Assembly: GCA_964503275.1 (NCBI GenBank)
Contig: CAZCZO010000005.1
Span: 62,001 to 126,000 of the forward strand
Reading direction: 5' to 3'
Length of the DNA: 64,000 bases
Source: DASRAP01 sp964503275
Lineage (GTDB): Bacteria; Gemmatimonadota; Gemmatimonadetes; Gemmatimonadales; Gemmatimonadaceae
The translations under genes were made by a program, and so were the position numbers. Position 1 is the stretch's first letter, and every line of letters begins with the position of its first letter. Positions 39,726-48,538 of this stretch are shown piece after piece. A model generated the notes under the pieces. That model saw only the letters and a program-made list of their open reading frames with translations. It was not told where the DNA came from and did no database searches.

Positions 39726-41816
39726 TCATCCGACGCGGAACAGGTCCAGCGCGCGCTTGTACCGCTCGCGGAGCACCCGGGCGAGCCCTGCATGCTCCGG
39801 CCGCTGCAACGCGGGATCCCGACCGAGCAGGGCGGTCGCACTCGTATGCGCGATCTCATTGAGCTCGGCGTCACGCTCCAGCGGATCGGCGATCCGGAAC
39901 GTGGGCACACCGCTCTGCCGCTCCCCGAACAGATCGCCCATGCCGCGCCGGGCCAGGTCGGCGCGCGCGATCACGAAGCCATCCTCCGTGTCGACGAACA
40001 CGCGGAGGCGCTCGGCCGCGTCGGCCCCGACGTCGCCGAGCAGGATGCAGTACGCGCGTTCGGCGCCGCGCCCCACGCGGCCCCGCAGCTGGTGCAACTG
40101 CGCGAGCCCGAAGCGCTCCGGATGCTCGATGAGCATCACCGTGGCGTTGGGGACGTCGATGCCGACCTCGATGACCGTCGTGGCCACGAGGACGTCGATC
40201 GCGCCATCGCGGAAGCGCCGCATCACGTCATCGCGGGCCGCGGTCTCGAGCCGACCATGCAAGAGCGCCACCCGACGATGCGCGAAGGGGCCGTGCTGCA
40301 GGCGCTCGACGTCCTCCGTCGCTGCGGTGAGCGCGTGCTTGTCGCTGGCCTCGATGACCGGATACACGATGTACGCCTGTCGGCCCTGCGCGAGTTGATC
40401 CTCGAGGAACGCGTACACCCGCTCGCGGGCCGATGCGGGCCGGAGCGCGGTCGCCACCGGCTGCCGGCCCGGGGGCCGCTCGTCGAGCACGGAAATGTCG
40501 AGATCCCCGTAGGCCGTGAGCGCCAGCGAGCGCGGGATCGGCGTCGCGGTCATCAGCAGGACATCGGGCCGCTCGCCTTTGGCGCCGAGCGCGGCCCGCG
40601 TGTTCACGCCGAACCGGTGCTGCTCATCGATCACGACGAGCCCGAGCTGTGCGAAGGCGGTGGCGTCCACCGCGAGCGCATGCGTGCCGATCGCGATGAC
40701 CGGTTCGTGCGAAGCCAGCCGCGTCGCGGCCGCCCGGCGCGCGGCCGCGCCGAGCGAACCGGTGAGCAGCAGCAGCTCGATGTCCAACGGGGCCAAGAGG
40801 CGCGCGAAGGTGCGATGGTGCTGCTCGGCGAGCAACTCGGTGGGGGCCATCACCGCCGTCTGATACCCGTTCTCGGCCGCGAGCAAGGCCGCGAACATCG
40901 CGACGACGGTCTTCCCGGCCCCGACGTCGCCCTGCAGCAGGCGGTGCATGCGGTCGTCGCTGCACATGTCCGCGACGATCTCGCGGGTCGCCCGCACCTG
41001 CGCGCCGGTGAGCGCGAAGGGCAGGCGCTCGCGGAGCTGCGTGGTCAGCCGCCGGTGATTCACGAAGCGGATCCCCGCCCGGGACTCCCGCGCGAGGACC
41101 TTGGCCCGCGCATGCAGGATCTGCACGCAGAGCAGCTCCTCGAAGGCCAGCCGCGCCCGGCCCGCGTGCGCGTCGGCGACGGAGGTCGGCCGGTGTACGC
41201 GGCGCATCGCGTCGGGCAGCGCCGGGACCTGCGCCGCCGCGAGCACGTCGGCGGGGAGGTACTCGTCGAGCAGCGGCAGCAACGCGTCCAACTGGCTGTC
41301 GATGAGCCCGCGGATGACCTTCACCGGCAGACCGTCCGTGGCGCCGTACACCGAGAGCACGCGCCCGGCCGCCGCGTCGGACTCGGTGCCGAGGTTGACC
41401 GTCTCGCGCGGCTGCAGCTGCCGGCCGTGGAAGAAGCGCACGGACCCGTTCAGCAGCAGCGTGTCCCCGACCTTGATGACGCGGTCGAGGAACGGCTGCC
41501 CGGGCCACGCGGCCTCGATCATCCCACTCTCGTCGCGCAACACGGCCTGGAAGATGCGCAGGCCCTTGCGCGTGGGCAGGATGCCCTTCGAGACCACGAC
41601 CCCGATGACCGTGCCCTCCGCCCCGACGTCGAGCCGACTGATGGGCGTGACCGTGGTGGCGTCCTCGTAGCGATGCGGGATGTGCCACAGCAGGTCATGC
41701 GCCGTGAAGATCCCGAGCCGGCGGAACGCCTCAGCCCGGGCGGGCCCGACACCCTTGAGGTAGGTGATCGGCGTGTGCAGGGTCACGCGCGACGGCGTTC
41801 CCCGCCCCGCCATCAC
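39726..41816 (-). CDS. recG: ATP-dependent DNA helicase RecG
   Basis: Reverses stalled forks and processes Holliday junctions; 696 residues. An N-terminal wedge domain (YLKGVGPARAEAFRRLGI, then the OB fold with GTVIGVVVSKGI) precedes Walker A GDVGAGKT (about 295-302), DEQHRFGV, LLMTATPIPRSLALTAYGDLDISVLDERPPGR and a C-terminal QLRGRVGRG motif VI. The frame opens GTGATG: GTG 41816 shares GTGA with the ftsY stop, and ATG 41813 is one base away. It ends the dcw run. Confidence 0.95.
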   Translation of the reverse strand: MMAGRGTPSRVTLHTPITYLKGVGPARAEAFRRLGIFTAHDLLWHIPHRYEDATTVTPISRLDVGAEGTVIGVVVSKGILPTRKGLRIFQAVLRDESGMIEAAWPGQPFLDRVIKVGDTLLLNGSVRFFHGRQLQPRETVNLGTESDAAAGRVLSVYGATDGLPVKVIRGLIDSQLDALLPLLDEYLPADVLAAAQVPALPDAMRRVHRPTSVADAHAGRARLAFEELLCVQILHARAKVLARESRAGIRFVNHRRLTTQLRERLPFALTGAQVRATREIVADMCSDDRMHRLLQGDVGAGKTVVAMFAALLAAENGYQTAVMAPTELLAEQHHRTFARLLAPLDIELLLLTGSLGAAARRAAATRLASHEPVIAIGTHALAVDATAFAQLGLVVIDEQHRFGVNTRAALGAKGERPDVLLMTATPIPRSLALTAYGDLDISVLDERPPGRQPVATALRPASARERVYAFLEDQLAQGRQAYIVYPVIEASDKHALTAATEDVERLQHGPFAHRRVALLHGRLETAARDDVMRRFRDGAIDVLVATTVIEVGIDVPNATVMLIEHPERFGLAQLHQLRGRVGRGAERAYCILLGDVGADAAERLRVFVDTEDGFVIARADLARRGMGDLFGERQSGVPTFRIADPLERDAELNEIAHTSATALLGRDPALQRPEHAGLARVLRERYKRALDLFRVG

Positions 41817-42745
41817 GCGGAGACCAGTTCCTCGGCGAAGCGCGCGGCGTCGAATGCTTCGAGATCCGCCGCCTGCTCACCGCGCCCGATGAACTTGATC
41901 GGGACGTCGATCGCTTCGTGCACCGCCACCACGACGCCGCCACGCGCCGTTCCGTCGAGCTTGGTGACGACCACTCCGGTCACGGGCACCGCCGCCGAGA
42001 AGGCCTTGGCTTGCTGCACCGCGTTCTGACCGATGGTGCCGTCGAGCACCAACAGGGTCTCATGCGGTGCGCCCGGCAAGCGCTTCTGGATGACGCGCGC
42101 GACCTTGCGCAGCTCGTCCATCAGGCCGTCGTTGGTGTGCAGGCGCCCGCTGGTGTCGATGAGGCAGACATCGACGCCCTGCGCCTCCGCCTGTTCGATC
42201 GCCTGGAAGGCCACGGCGGCCGAATCGCCGCCCGGCTGTCCCGCCACGAAGCGCGACCCCGTGCGGTCGGCCCACACGCGCAGTTGATCGATCGCACCGG
42301 CGCGGAAGGTGTCGCCCGCCGCGACCAGGACGGAACGCCCCTCGGCGCGAAAACGCGCGGCGAGCTTGCCGATGCTCGTGGTCTTGCCCGCCCCGTTGAC
42401 GCCCACGACGAGGATGACCGTCGGACGGGCAGGACTCGGCTGGAGCGACGGGTCCGCGCGTCCGCTGCGCAGCGCCGCGCGGATGCCCTCCGTGAGCGCC
42501 TCGCGGAACTCGTCGCCCGTCCGCACGCGGCCCCGTTTGGCCAGCGTCTCGACCTCGGCGACCAAGCGCAGGGTGGTGGGCACTCCGAAGTCCGCCTCCA
42601 GGAGCAGGGCTTCGAGGGCCTCGAGCGATCCGGTGTCGGGGCCACCTTTGGCCAGCACGGCGACGTCGAGGAGCGCGACGTCCTTGATGCGTTGCCAGAG
42701 CGACTTCTTGGGGAGGTCGGTCGATTTCCGGAAGAGTGCGGCCAT
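41813..42745 (-). CDS. ftsY: Signal recognition particle receptor FtsY
   Basis: GTPase that docks SRP-ribosome complexes at the membrane; 310 residues, so the long acidic A-domain of enterobacterial FtsY is absent. The NG domain shows VVGVNGAGKTTSIGKLA (near 115), DTFRAGAIDQLRVWA, DTSGRLHTNDGLMDEL and TKLDGTARGG. ATG 42745 follows TCAGGG directly, which suggests a leaderless transcript. The upstream frame extension is not supported. It pairs with recG by GTGA. Confidence 0.95.
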   Translation of the reverse strand: MAALFRKSTDLPKKSLWQRIKDVALLDVAVLAKGGPDTGSLEALEALLLEADFGVPTTLRLVAEVETLAKRGRVRTGDEFREALTEGIRAALRSGRADPSLQPSPARPTVILVVGVNGAGKTTSIGKLAARFRAEGRSVLVAAGDTFRAGAIDQLRVWADRTGSRFVAGQPGGDSAAVAFQAIEQAEAQGVDVCLIDTSGRLHTNDGLMDELRKVARVIQKRLPGAPHETLLVLDGTIGQNAVQQAKAFSAAVPVTGVVVTKLDGTARGGVVVAVHEAIDVPIKFIGRGEQAADLEAFDAARFAEELVSA

Positions 42746-42757
42746 CCCTGAAAGATA
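42743..42757 (-). promoter_or_regulatory. Candidate leaderless promoter for ftsY-recG
   Basis: On the minus strand TATCTT (42752-42757), then TCAGGG, then ATG at 42745. Spacing from -10 box to ATG is six bases, the arrangement of leaderless promoters. The same TCAGGG-ATG junction occurs at 30882. Confidence 0.5.
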
Positions 42758-42785
42758 GGGGGCGGGGCCGCTGGCGGTGATGCGC

Positions 42786-44588
42786 TCAGCGCAATCCGTG
42801 CTGGCGCCGCGCGATCCACTCGACGCAGAGCGTGAGCACCACGCTGACATAGAGCCACCAGAGGTCGCGCGCCGTGTGCCCGCTGGGGGCCGGTGGCAGC
42901 GCCGCCGCCGGTCGGGGCAGCGTCGGCGCGCGACGCGGGAGCCACTCCGCCGCACGGGAGACGACGATGCGTTGCGTCTCGCCGGCGATGCGCAGCTCGT
43001 ACTCGCCCGCCTCGAGCGCGTCGCTCACGGCCTCACGCTGCCCCGCGTCGAAGCGCACGGTGAGCGAATCTTCACGGCCGTCGGGGAGCGCCCGCAGTAC
43101 ACCGCGCACGAGCGAGTCCGCCGTGGTCCCGCGTCGCCAGCGCAGCGGCTCACCCGCCCGGACGACCGAGGCGGCGAGCCCCACCGCGCGTCGCTCATCG
43201 CCCCGCGCTGCCGCGTGCTCGAACACGGCGCCCCAGAGACTGCGATGGGCGTCGGCGAGGGCCGCGCCACGCACCGCCCAGCGCCAGGTGCCCGCGGCCG
43301 CCATCGTGATCACGCGGCGCGGGGCGTCGTCCCCGACGATCGCCGCGCGGATCTCGGCGCTCCGCGCTCCGCGTGCGGTCAGCGCGGTCCATTGGCCGGT
43401 CGGCGACGCCGCGAGCTCGAGCGGAGGGAGCGAATCCCACGCGACGCCGGACTCGCCGAGCGACAGCGGCGAGCGGGGCGTCGCGGCGACATACCACTCA
43501 TCGCTGGCTGCGGCCGGGAGCGCCGGGATCAGGGTCAAGGCCCCGCGGGTGACCGCGCGCGGCGCCCCGAAGATGGCCGTGTCGCCGTGCAACACCACGA
43601 AGGGTGCCGCTGCCACCGCCTCGCGCACGGCGGACTCGGTGATACGCGCCAGTCCGGGCTCCACGCGCCACTGCCCCGGCGCGACCCGCAGATACGTGCG
43701 CACCGGGATGCCCACGGTGCCACGCAGGACCGCGAGCGCATAGCGCAGGTCTTGATCCGGGGCGGTGCTGACCGCGACGCCGAGCGGAACGCGGGACACC
43801 TCGAGGACGGCCGCCAGGGTGTCGTTGCGCGGTTCGGCGTCGCCTGGCGCGCGAACGGCCGCGCGGAGGATGCGCTGGGCCGGCCCCACAGCGGCTGGCG
43901 ACACGACCGCGCGCAGCTCGTGCTCCCCCCATGCGTCCAGTGCCGGGACATCGAGCGTGCGCAGCGGCTCGCCGTCGAGCGTGATCTGCATCGTGGCGGC
44001 GCGCGCGCCAGCGCCGCCCGCCAGGAGCCGTACCACGATCTCGAGCGAGTCGCCCGCGACGACTGCGGCCGGCGCCTCGAGCCCGCGCACTGCGAGGTCC
44101 GGCAGCGGCGGGGCCGGCCGCACATCGACGATCGAGCCCGCCGGCAGCGCGGCCAGACGCTCGGGATCGTCGAGCTCGCCGTCCGTGAAGAGGTGCACCG
44201 GTCGTCCGGTCCCGAGCGTGCGATCGACGAGGGGACCCAGCCGCGACCGCGCGTCGCTGGGCACGACCGTTCCCACGGCAGGGCGCAGCGATGCCCCCCA
44301 GAGCCACAGCGTGTCGCGCCCGGCGGCGCGCGCCGCGGCGCTGCGGGCAGCCTCGAAGGCGGTGTCGGCGCGGGCCCGCTGCCACGACGCCGACACATCG
44401 AGCGCCACGAGCGGATCGACCCGCTGCGGTGGCCCGACGGGGACATCGAGCAACAAGGCCAGTGCCCCCACCAGCGTCAGGAAGCGCGCGATGGCGGCGA
44501 TACGCCAGGCCCACGCCCGGGACAGACCGGGGTAGCTGAGTCCGGTGAGGATCGCGCTGAGCATCAGCGCGAGAGTGAGCCGACTCAC
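42786..44588 (-). CDS. VWA-domain membrane protein
   Basis: 600 residues, GTG start (MSRLTLALML...). Two hydrophobic segments at about 3-20 and 27-48 anchor the N-terminus, and one lies near the C-terminus (DLWWLYVSVVLTLCVEWIA). DVSAS (64-68) and FTDGE (near 136) are the MIDAS metal motif of a von Willebrand A domain. The rest is beta-rich and Ala/Arg-rich. It recalls BatA/BatB-like proteins, but no MoxR ATPase or BatD gene is adjacent. The position after ftsZ and M23 suggests an envelope role (inference). Confidence 0.8.
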   Translation of the reverse strand: MSRLTLALMLSAILTGLSYPGLSRAWAWRIAAIARFLTLVGALALLLDVPVGPPQRVDPLVALDVSASWQRARADTAFEAARSAAARAAGRDTLWLWGASLRPAVGTVVPSDARSRLGPLVDRTLGTGRPVHLFTDGELDDPERLAALPAGSIVDVRPAPPLPDLAVRGLEAPAAVVAGDSLEIVVRLLAGGAGARAATMQITLDGEPLRTLDVPALDAWGEHELRAVVSPAAVGPAQRILRAAVRAPGDAEPRNDTLAAVLEVSRVPLGVAVSTAPDQDLRYALAVLRGTVGIPVRTYLRVAPGQWRVEPGLARITESAVREAVAAAPFVVLHGDTAIFGAPRAVTRGALTLIPALPAAASDEWYVAATPRSPLSLGESGVAWDSLPPLELAASPTGQWTALTARGARSAEIRAAIVGDDAPRRVITMAAAGTWRWAVRGAALADAHRSLWGAVFEHAAARGDERRAVGLAASVVRAGEPLRWRRGTTADSLVRGVLRALPDGREDSLTVRFDAGQREAVSDALEAGEYELRIAGETQRIVVSRAAEWLPRRAPTLPRPAAALPPAPSGHTARDLWWLYVSVVLTLCVEWIARRQHGLR

Positions 44589-44618
44589 GGCGCGGCGGCG
44601 CGGCGCGCGGGCGGGCGG

Positions 44619-45884
44619 CTAGTTGGCGCGGACCAGCGCCGACGCGATCCCAGCGGTGCTCCGGCCCATCGACAGCATGAGGTCGTCGCGGCGACGCGCG
44701 AACTCGGCGGCGTACTTGGTCGGGAGCGGCGTCCCGTCGGTCGTGCGCAGCACGCGGCGCGGGTCGTTCGGCTTGCCGTTCACCAGCACCTCGAAGTGCA
44801 GATGTGGCCCCGTGGCGAGTCCGGTGGAACCGACGTACCCGATCTCCTCGCCCATGCGCACCGCCGTGCCCGCGCGGATGCCCTTGGCGAAGCGGCTCAG
44901 GTGCGCATAGCGGGTGACGATGCGGTTGGCGTGTTCGACGTCGATGACGTTGCCGTAGCCGCTGTTGAAGGTCGCGCGGATGACCCGCCCGTCGCCGATC
45001 GCACGGACCGGCGTGCCGGTGCTGGCGGCGTAGTCCGTGCCGTTGTGCATCCGGATGCGATTGAGGATCGGATGCCGACGCGAGCCGAAGTTCGACGAGA
45101 TGCGCCGGAACTGGACGGGGTTCTGCAGGAACTGCGTGGCCAGCGAGCGGCCGTTCGCGTCGTAGTACTTGGGGCGGCCCTCGGCGTCCGGGAAGTACAC
45201 GGCGTCGATCGGCTTGCCGCCGACGAAGAGCGAGGCCGCGAGCACCCGCCCGACCTTGATGGTGTTCTCGGGTCCGACCGAGCGCTCGACGAGCGCATAG
45301 ACGGAGTCGCCCGGCTGCAGGTCGCGCGACATATCGACGCGGTGCTCGAAGACATCGGCGAAGTTGGACGCGAGGTCGATGCTCGCATTGCCCGGGAAGG
45401 CGTCCGGGGCCGCCGCGGCCATCGCCTGGTAGAGCGTGCGCTCGACGGCGCCATGCACGACGACCGTGTCGGTGGTCCACGGGAGCCGCTCCTCGCGCGC
45501 GACCCAGGTGCCGGTAGAGTCGCGCTCCACGTGCAAGCGGTGGTCGATCGCGAGCTTGATGGCGATCCGATGCGCGGCGCCAGCCGCGTCGTCGCCATGG
45601 AACTCGACGGCCATGCCGGCCGGCAGACGCCGCGGGTTGAGCATGGGCGCGACCGCGAGGATCTCGCGGGTCTCGCTGGCCGTCAGGCCACCGCGCTGGA
45701 GCAGGACGTCGAGCGTCTCGCCTCTCGCGAGGGTGTCGGGACGCCGCCACGCGAGGACGGCCCGCGCGGACTCATCAAGGAGTTCGCCGGGCCGAGGGGC
45801 GTCGGGGACATCACGATTGACCGCGTACCAGCCGATCAACGCCGCACCCGCAAAGAATGCGGCACGGATCAGGCGCGGGCTCAA
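44619..45884 (-). CDS. M23-family peptidoglycan peptidase, membrane-anchored
   Basis: Probable zinc endopeptidase or NlpD/EnvC-like activator, 421 residues, one N-terminal membrane anchor (IRAAFFAGAALIGWYAV). A LysM-like region (ARGETLDVLLQRGGL, PGDSVYALVERSV) precedes a complete M23 domain: SSNFGSRRHPILNRIRMHNGTDYAA with His280 and Asp284 as zinc ligands and HLHFEV (His361, His363). It begins at a TTG that shares TTGA with the ftsZ stop, so it is translationally coupled to FtsZ. A role in septal splitting is likely from context. Confidence 0.88.
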   Translation of the reverse strand: MSPRLIRAAFFAGAALIGWYAVNRDVPDAPRPGELLDESARAVLAWRRPDTLARGETLDVLLQRGGLTASETREILAVAPMLNPRRLPAGMAVEFHGDDAAGAAHRIAIKLAIDHRLHVERDSTGTWVAREERLPWTTDTVVVHGAVERTLYQAMAAAAPDAFPGNASIDLASNFADVFEHRVDMSRDLQPGDSVYALVERSVGPENTIKVGRVLAASLFVGGKPIDAVYFPDAEGRPKYYDANGRSLATQFLQNPVQFRRISSNFGSRRHPILNRIRMHNGTDYAASTGTPVRAIGDGRVIRATFNSGYGNVIDVEHANRIVTRYAHLSRFAKGIRAGTAVRMGEEIGYVGSTGLATGPHLHFEVLVNGKPNDPRRVLRTTDGTPLPTKYAAEFARRRDDLMLSMGRSTAGIASALVRAN

Positions 45885-47062
45885 TCCATCTGTCTCCGAA
45901 TGAAGGTCGGGATCTCCATGTCACTAAGATCGGACATCGGGCGCGCCGGGCGCAATGGCCGCTCGGCGGCGGGGGCCGCGGCGGGCCGCGCCGGGCGGGG
46001 CGGCAGCGGGGCCACCGAGGCGCTGCGGGCGGCGCGATCGACCGGGAGCGGGATGACCGGGGCGCCGCGACTCGGGGTCTCGACGGGCGCGGTCACCGCG
46101 TCGCGCAGGTCGAAGCCGGTCGCGATCACCGTCACGCGGATCTCGCCCTGCATGGCCGGCTCGGGGACCGCGCCGAAGATGATCTCCGACTCATCGCCCA
46201 CCGCGTCCTTGATGATGTCCGAGATCAGCGTGACCTCGCCCAAGGTCATGTCGCTGCCCCCCGTGATGTTCAGCAGCACACCACGGGCGCCCGCGATGGA
46301 GACGTTGTCGAGCAGGGGCGACGAGATCGCGGACTGCGCGGCGTCGAGCCCGCGGTTCTCCCCGCGGCCGATGCCCGTGCCCATGATCGCCGAGCCCCCG
46401 TCCTGCATCACGGTGCGCACGTCCGCGAAGTCCACGTTGACGAGGCCCGTCACCGAGATCACGCTCGAGATGCCCTGCGTGGCATGCAGCAGGACCTCGT
46501 CGGCCTTCTTGAGCGCGTCCTGGAAGGGGATGCCCTTGCCCACCACCGCGAGCAGCCGCTCGTTGGGCACGACGATCATCGTGTCCACGAACTTGCGCAT
46601 CTCGGCGATCCCCGACTCGGCCTGCCGCATGCGCTTGCGCCCCTCGAACAAGAAGGGCTTCGTCACGATGCCGACCGTCAGCGCGCCGACCTCCCGCGCG
46701 AGTTCGGCGACGATCGGCGCCGCCCCCGTCCCCGTCCCGCCGCCCATGCCGCAGGTCACGAACACGAGGTCGCTGCCCTGCAACGCCTTCAGCACCTCGT
46801 CGCGGTTCTCCTCGATGGCCTGTCGGCCGATCTCGGGGCGCGCCCCCGCGCCCAACCCGCGGGTGAGCTTCTTGCCGATCTGGATCTTCACGTCGGACTT
46901 CGACGACAGCAGTGCCTGCGCGTCCGTGTTCACCGAGATGAACTCGACGCCGACCAGCTGCTCCTCGATCATTCGATTGACGGCGTTCCCGCCACCCCCG
47001 CCGATGCCCACCACCTTCATGCGGGCGTTCTGCGTCGCGGTCTCCTCGAATTCGAAGATCAT
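45881..47062 (-). CDS. ftsZ: Cell division protein FtsZ
   Basis: Tubulin-like GTPase forming the Z-ring. The 393-residue protein has GGGGGNAVNRM (21-31), the tubulin motif GGGTGTG (107-113) and a linker from about 320 rich in Ala/Pro/Arg, ending in the conserved C-terminal peptide (DMEIPTFIRR) that binds FtsA. Start could be ATG 47062 (MIFEFEE) or a GTG six bases up; GGAG lies 11 bases from the ATG and 5 from the GTG. It is the last classical dcw gene before the M23 peptidase. Confidence 0.97.
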   Translation of the reverse strand: MIFEFEETATQNARMKVVGIGGGGGNAVNRMIEEQLVGVEFISVNTDAQALLSSKSDVKIQIGKKLTRGLGAGARPEIGRQAIEENRDEVLKALQGSDLVFVTCGMGGGTGTGAAPIVAELAREVGALTVGIVTKPFLFEGRKRMRQAESGIAEMRKFVDTMIVVPNERLLAVVGKGIPFQDALKKADEVLLHATQGISSVISVTGLVNVDFADVRTVMQDGGSAIMGTGIGRGENRGLDAAQSAISSPLLDNVSIAGARGVLLNITGGSDMTLGEVTLISDIIKDAVGDESEIIFGAVPEPAMQGEIRVTVIATGFDLRDAVTAPVETPSRGAPVIPLPVDRAARSASVAPLPPRPARPAAAPAAERPLRPARPMSDLSDMEIPTFIRRQMD

Positions 47063-47092
47063 GGTCACAAGGGCTCCACCGGCCGAGAGGGA

Positions 47093-47105
47093 TGCACGAA
47101 ACGTA
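47093..47105 (-). promoter_or_regulatory. Candidate ftsZ promoter box
   Basis: On the minus strand TACGTT (47100-47105) is followed by TCGTGC with a start site near 47093, about 30 bases before ftsZ. It resembles the TANNNT boxes elsewhere, but the discriminator differs. No -35 found. Confidence 0.35.
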
Positions 47106-47194
47106 ATGCCGCGTTCGCACACGGACTACGTGGTGCAGACGACTGAGGGGCCCAGAGGGAACACCACCCGATTGCCCACACCGCGCCGCGGAGG

Positions 47195-47208
47195 ATCACG
47201 TTTGTGAT
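47195..47208. promoter_or_regulatory. Palindrome in the ftsA-ftsZ gap, possible operator
   Basis: ATCAC-GTTT-GTGAT is a perfect dyad with a 4-base spacer, about 130 bases upstream of ftsZ. It could bind a dimeric regulator or form a small RNA hairpin. Arms of five bases are short, so chance is possible. Confidence 0.3.
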
Positions 47209-47235
47209 ACCGCCGCCGCCCCCCGCACACGCCGA

Positions 47236-47254
47236 GCGCGGACGGCCCCCGCGC
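47236..47254 (-). terminator. Hairpin directly after ftsA
   Basis: Arms GCGCGG and CCGCGC around a 7-base loop start right after the ftsA stop. It may attenuate read-through from ftsA into ftsZ; no T-run follows, so it is weak. Confidence 0.3.
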
Positions 47255-48538
47255 CTAGAAGAAATCCTGCAACCAGGTCTTCACGCGCTGTCCCAGCTCG
47301 TCGACCTTCGGCACGCTCAACGCGCTGCGCGACCTGACGTCACCGGTCAGCCGGCGCCCGCCGGCACTGACGGCCCCGAGCGCCACGCGGCCCCCGCCGT
47401 ACTGCGCCAAGCCGACGACCGTCGCGAAGCGCGGCGCCTCGACCGAATCCGTCAGGCCACCGATGTTCTCGGCGGGATACCCCACCCGCGCCCCGATCCC
47501 GAAGACGTCCACCGCCAGCTCGGCCATGCCCGGCATCGCGGCCGCCCCGCCGGTCAGCACGACGCCCGCGCTGAGCTTGCCACGGAAGCCGGCCGATTCG
47601 ATCTCGCGCAGCACCAGCTCGAAGACCTCTTCGGTGCGCTGATGGATGATGTGCGCGAGCAGCTCACGCGGGATCTGCCGGTCGCCTTGCGCGACCGTGC
47701 TCGGCAGCTGGATGGTCTCGCCGTCGGGCACGAGGCGCTCGTAGGCGCAGCCGAAGCGCTCCTTGAGCCGGTCGGCCTCCGCCTGCGTGACACCGAGCCC
47801 GTGGACGATATCGTTGGTCACGTGGGATCCCCCGAAGGGCACCGTCCCGAGGTGCCGGATCTTGCCCTCGTGGAAGACCGCGATGTCGGTGGTCCCCGCC
47901 CCCATCTCCAGCAGGAGCACGCCGAGTTCCTTTTCGTCCTCGGTCAGCACGCACAGCGCCGACGCGAGGGGTTCCAGCACCAGCTCACGCACCTTGTAGC
48001 CCGCGCGTTCGACGGCGCGGCGCAGGTTCATGGCGGGCGAGGCGCCGATCGTGACCAGGTACATCTCGGTCTCGAGCCGCGTGCCGATCATCCCGAGCGG
48101 GTCGCGGATGCCGAGGTTGCGATCGACGGTGTACTCCTGCGGGATCGCGTGGATCAGTTCGCGGTCCTGGGGGATCGCCTGCGCGCGGGCCACCTGATTC
48201 GCGCGTTCGATGTCGGCGCGCGTGATCTCGGCGCCGTTCACCGAGGCGATGCCCTTCGAGGTCATCGCCTGCACGTGTTCGCCGGCGATGCCCGCGTACA
48301 CCTCACCGACCTTCGCGCCGGCCATCTGCTCGGCATCGTGCAGGGCCTTGGCGATGGACCGCGTCGTCTCCTCGATGTCCGCGACCACGCCGCGGCGCAG
48401 GCCGGTGGTCCGCGCCTGTCCCACCCCGAGGATCTTGATGGTCGGATGCTTGGGGAAGTCGCCGACGACCTCCGCCACCACGGCGGTTGTCTTGGCCGAT
48501 CCGATGTCCAGCCCTGCTACAAGACGGTCTTCTCTCAT
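47255..48538 (-). CDS. ftsA: Cell division protein FtsA
   Basis: Actin-like membrane tether of FtsZ; 427 residues. VAGLDIGSAKTTAVVAE is the nucleotide phosphate-1 site, LLEMGAGTTDIAVF the phosphate-2 site, and SAGVVLTGGAAAMPGM the adenosine site. The inserted 1C domain runs from about 85 to 165. The C-terminal amphipathic helix is VDELGQRVKTWLQDFF. ATG shares ATGA with the ftsQ stop. Confidence 0.96.
   Translation of the reverse strand: MREDRLVAGLDIGSAKTTAVVAEVVGDFPKHPTIKILGVGQARTTGLRRGVVADIEETTRSIAKALHDAEQMAGAKVGEVYAGIAGEHVQAMTSKGIASVNGAEITRADIERANQVARAQAIPQDRELIHAIPQEYTVDRNLGIRDPLGMIGTRLETEMYLVTIGASPAMNLRRAVERAGYKVRELVLEPLASALCVLTEDEKELGVLLLEMGAGTTDIAVFHEGKIRHLGTVPFGGSHVTNDIVHGLGVTQAEADRLKERFGCAYERLVPDGETIQLPSTVAQGDRQIPRELLAHIIHQRTEEVFELVLREIESAGFRGKLSAGVVLTGGAAAMPGMAELAVDVFGIGARVGYPAENIGGLTDSVEAPRFATVVGLAQYGGGRVALGAVSAGGRRLTGDVRSRSALSVPKVDELGQRVKTWLQDFF

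Noticed and set aside
39593..39910. Minus-strand 105-codon frame before recG end
   Set aside because: Mostly overlaps recG and has no recognisable features. The 139-base gap itself holds no gene I can support.
42777..47207. Plus-strand open frame of 1476 codons opposite ftsZ, M23 and VWA genes
   Set aside because: It runs antisense to three well-supported genes and has Arg/Pro/Ala/Gly-rich composition typical of GC-rich shadow frames; no domain is visible.
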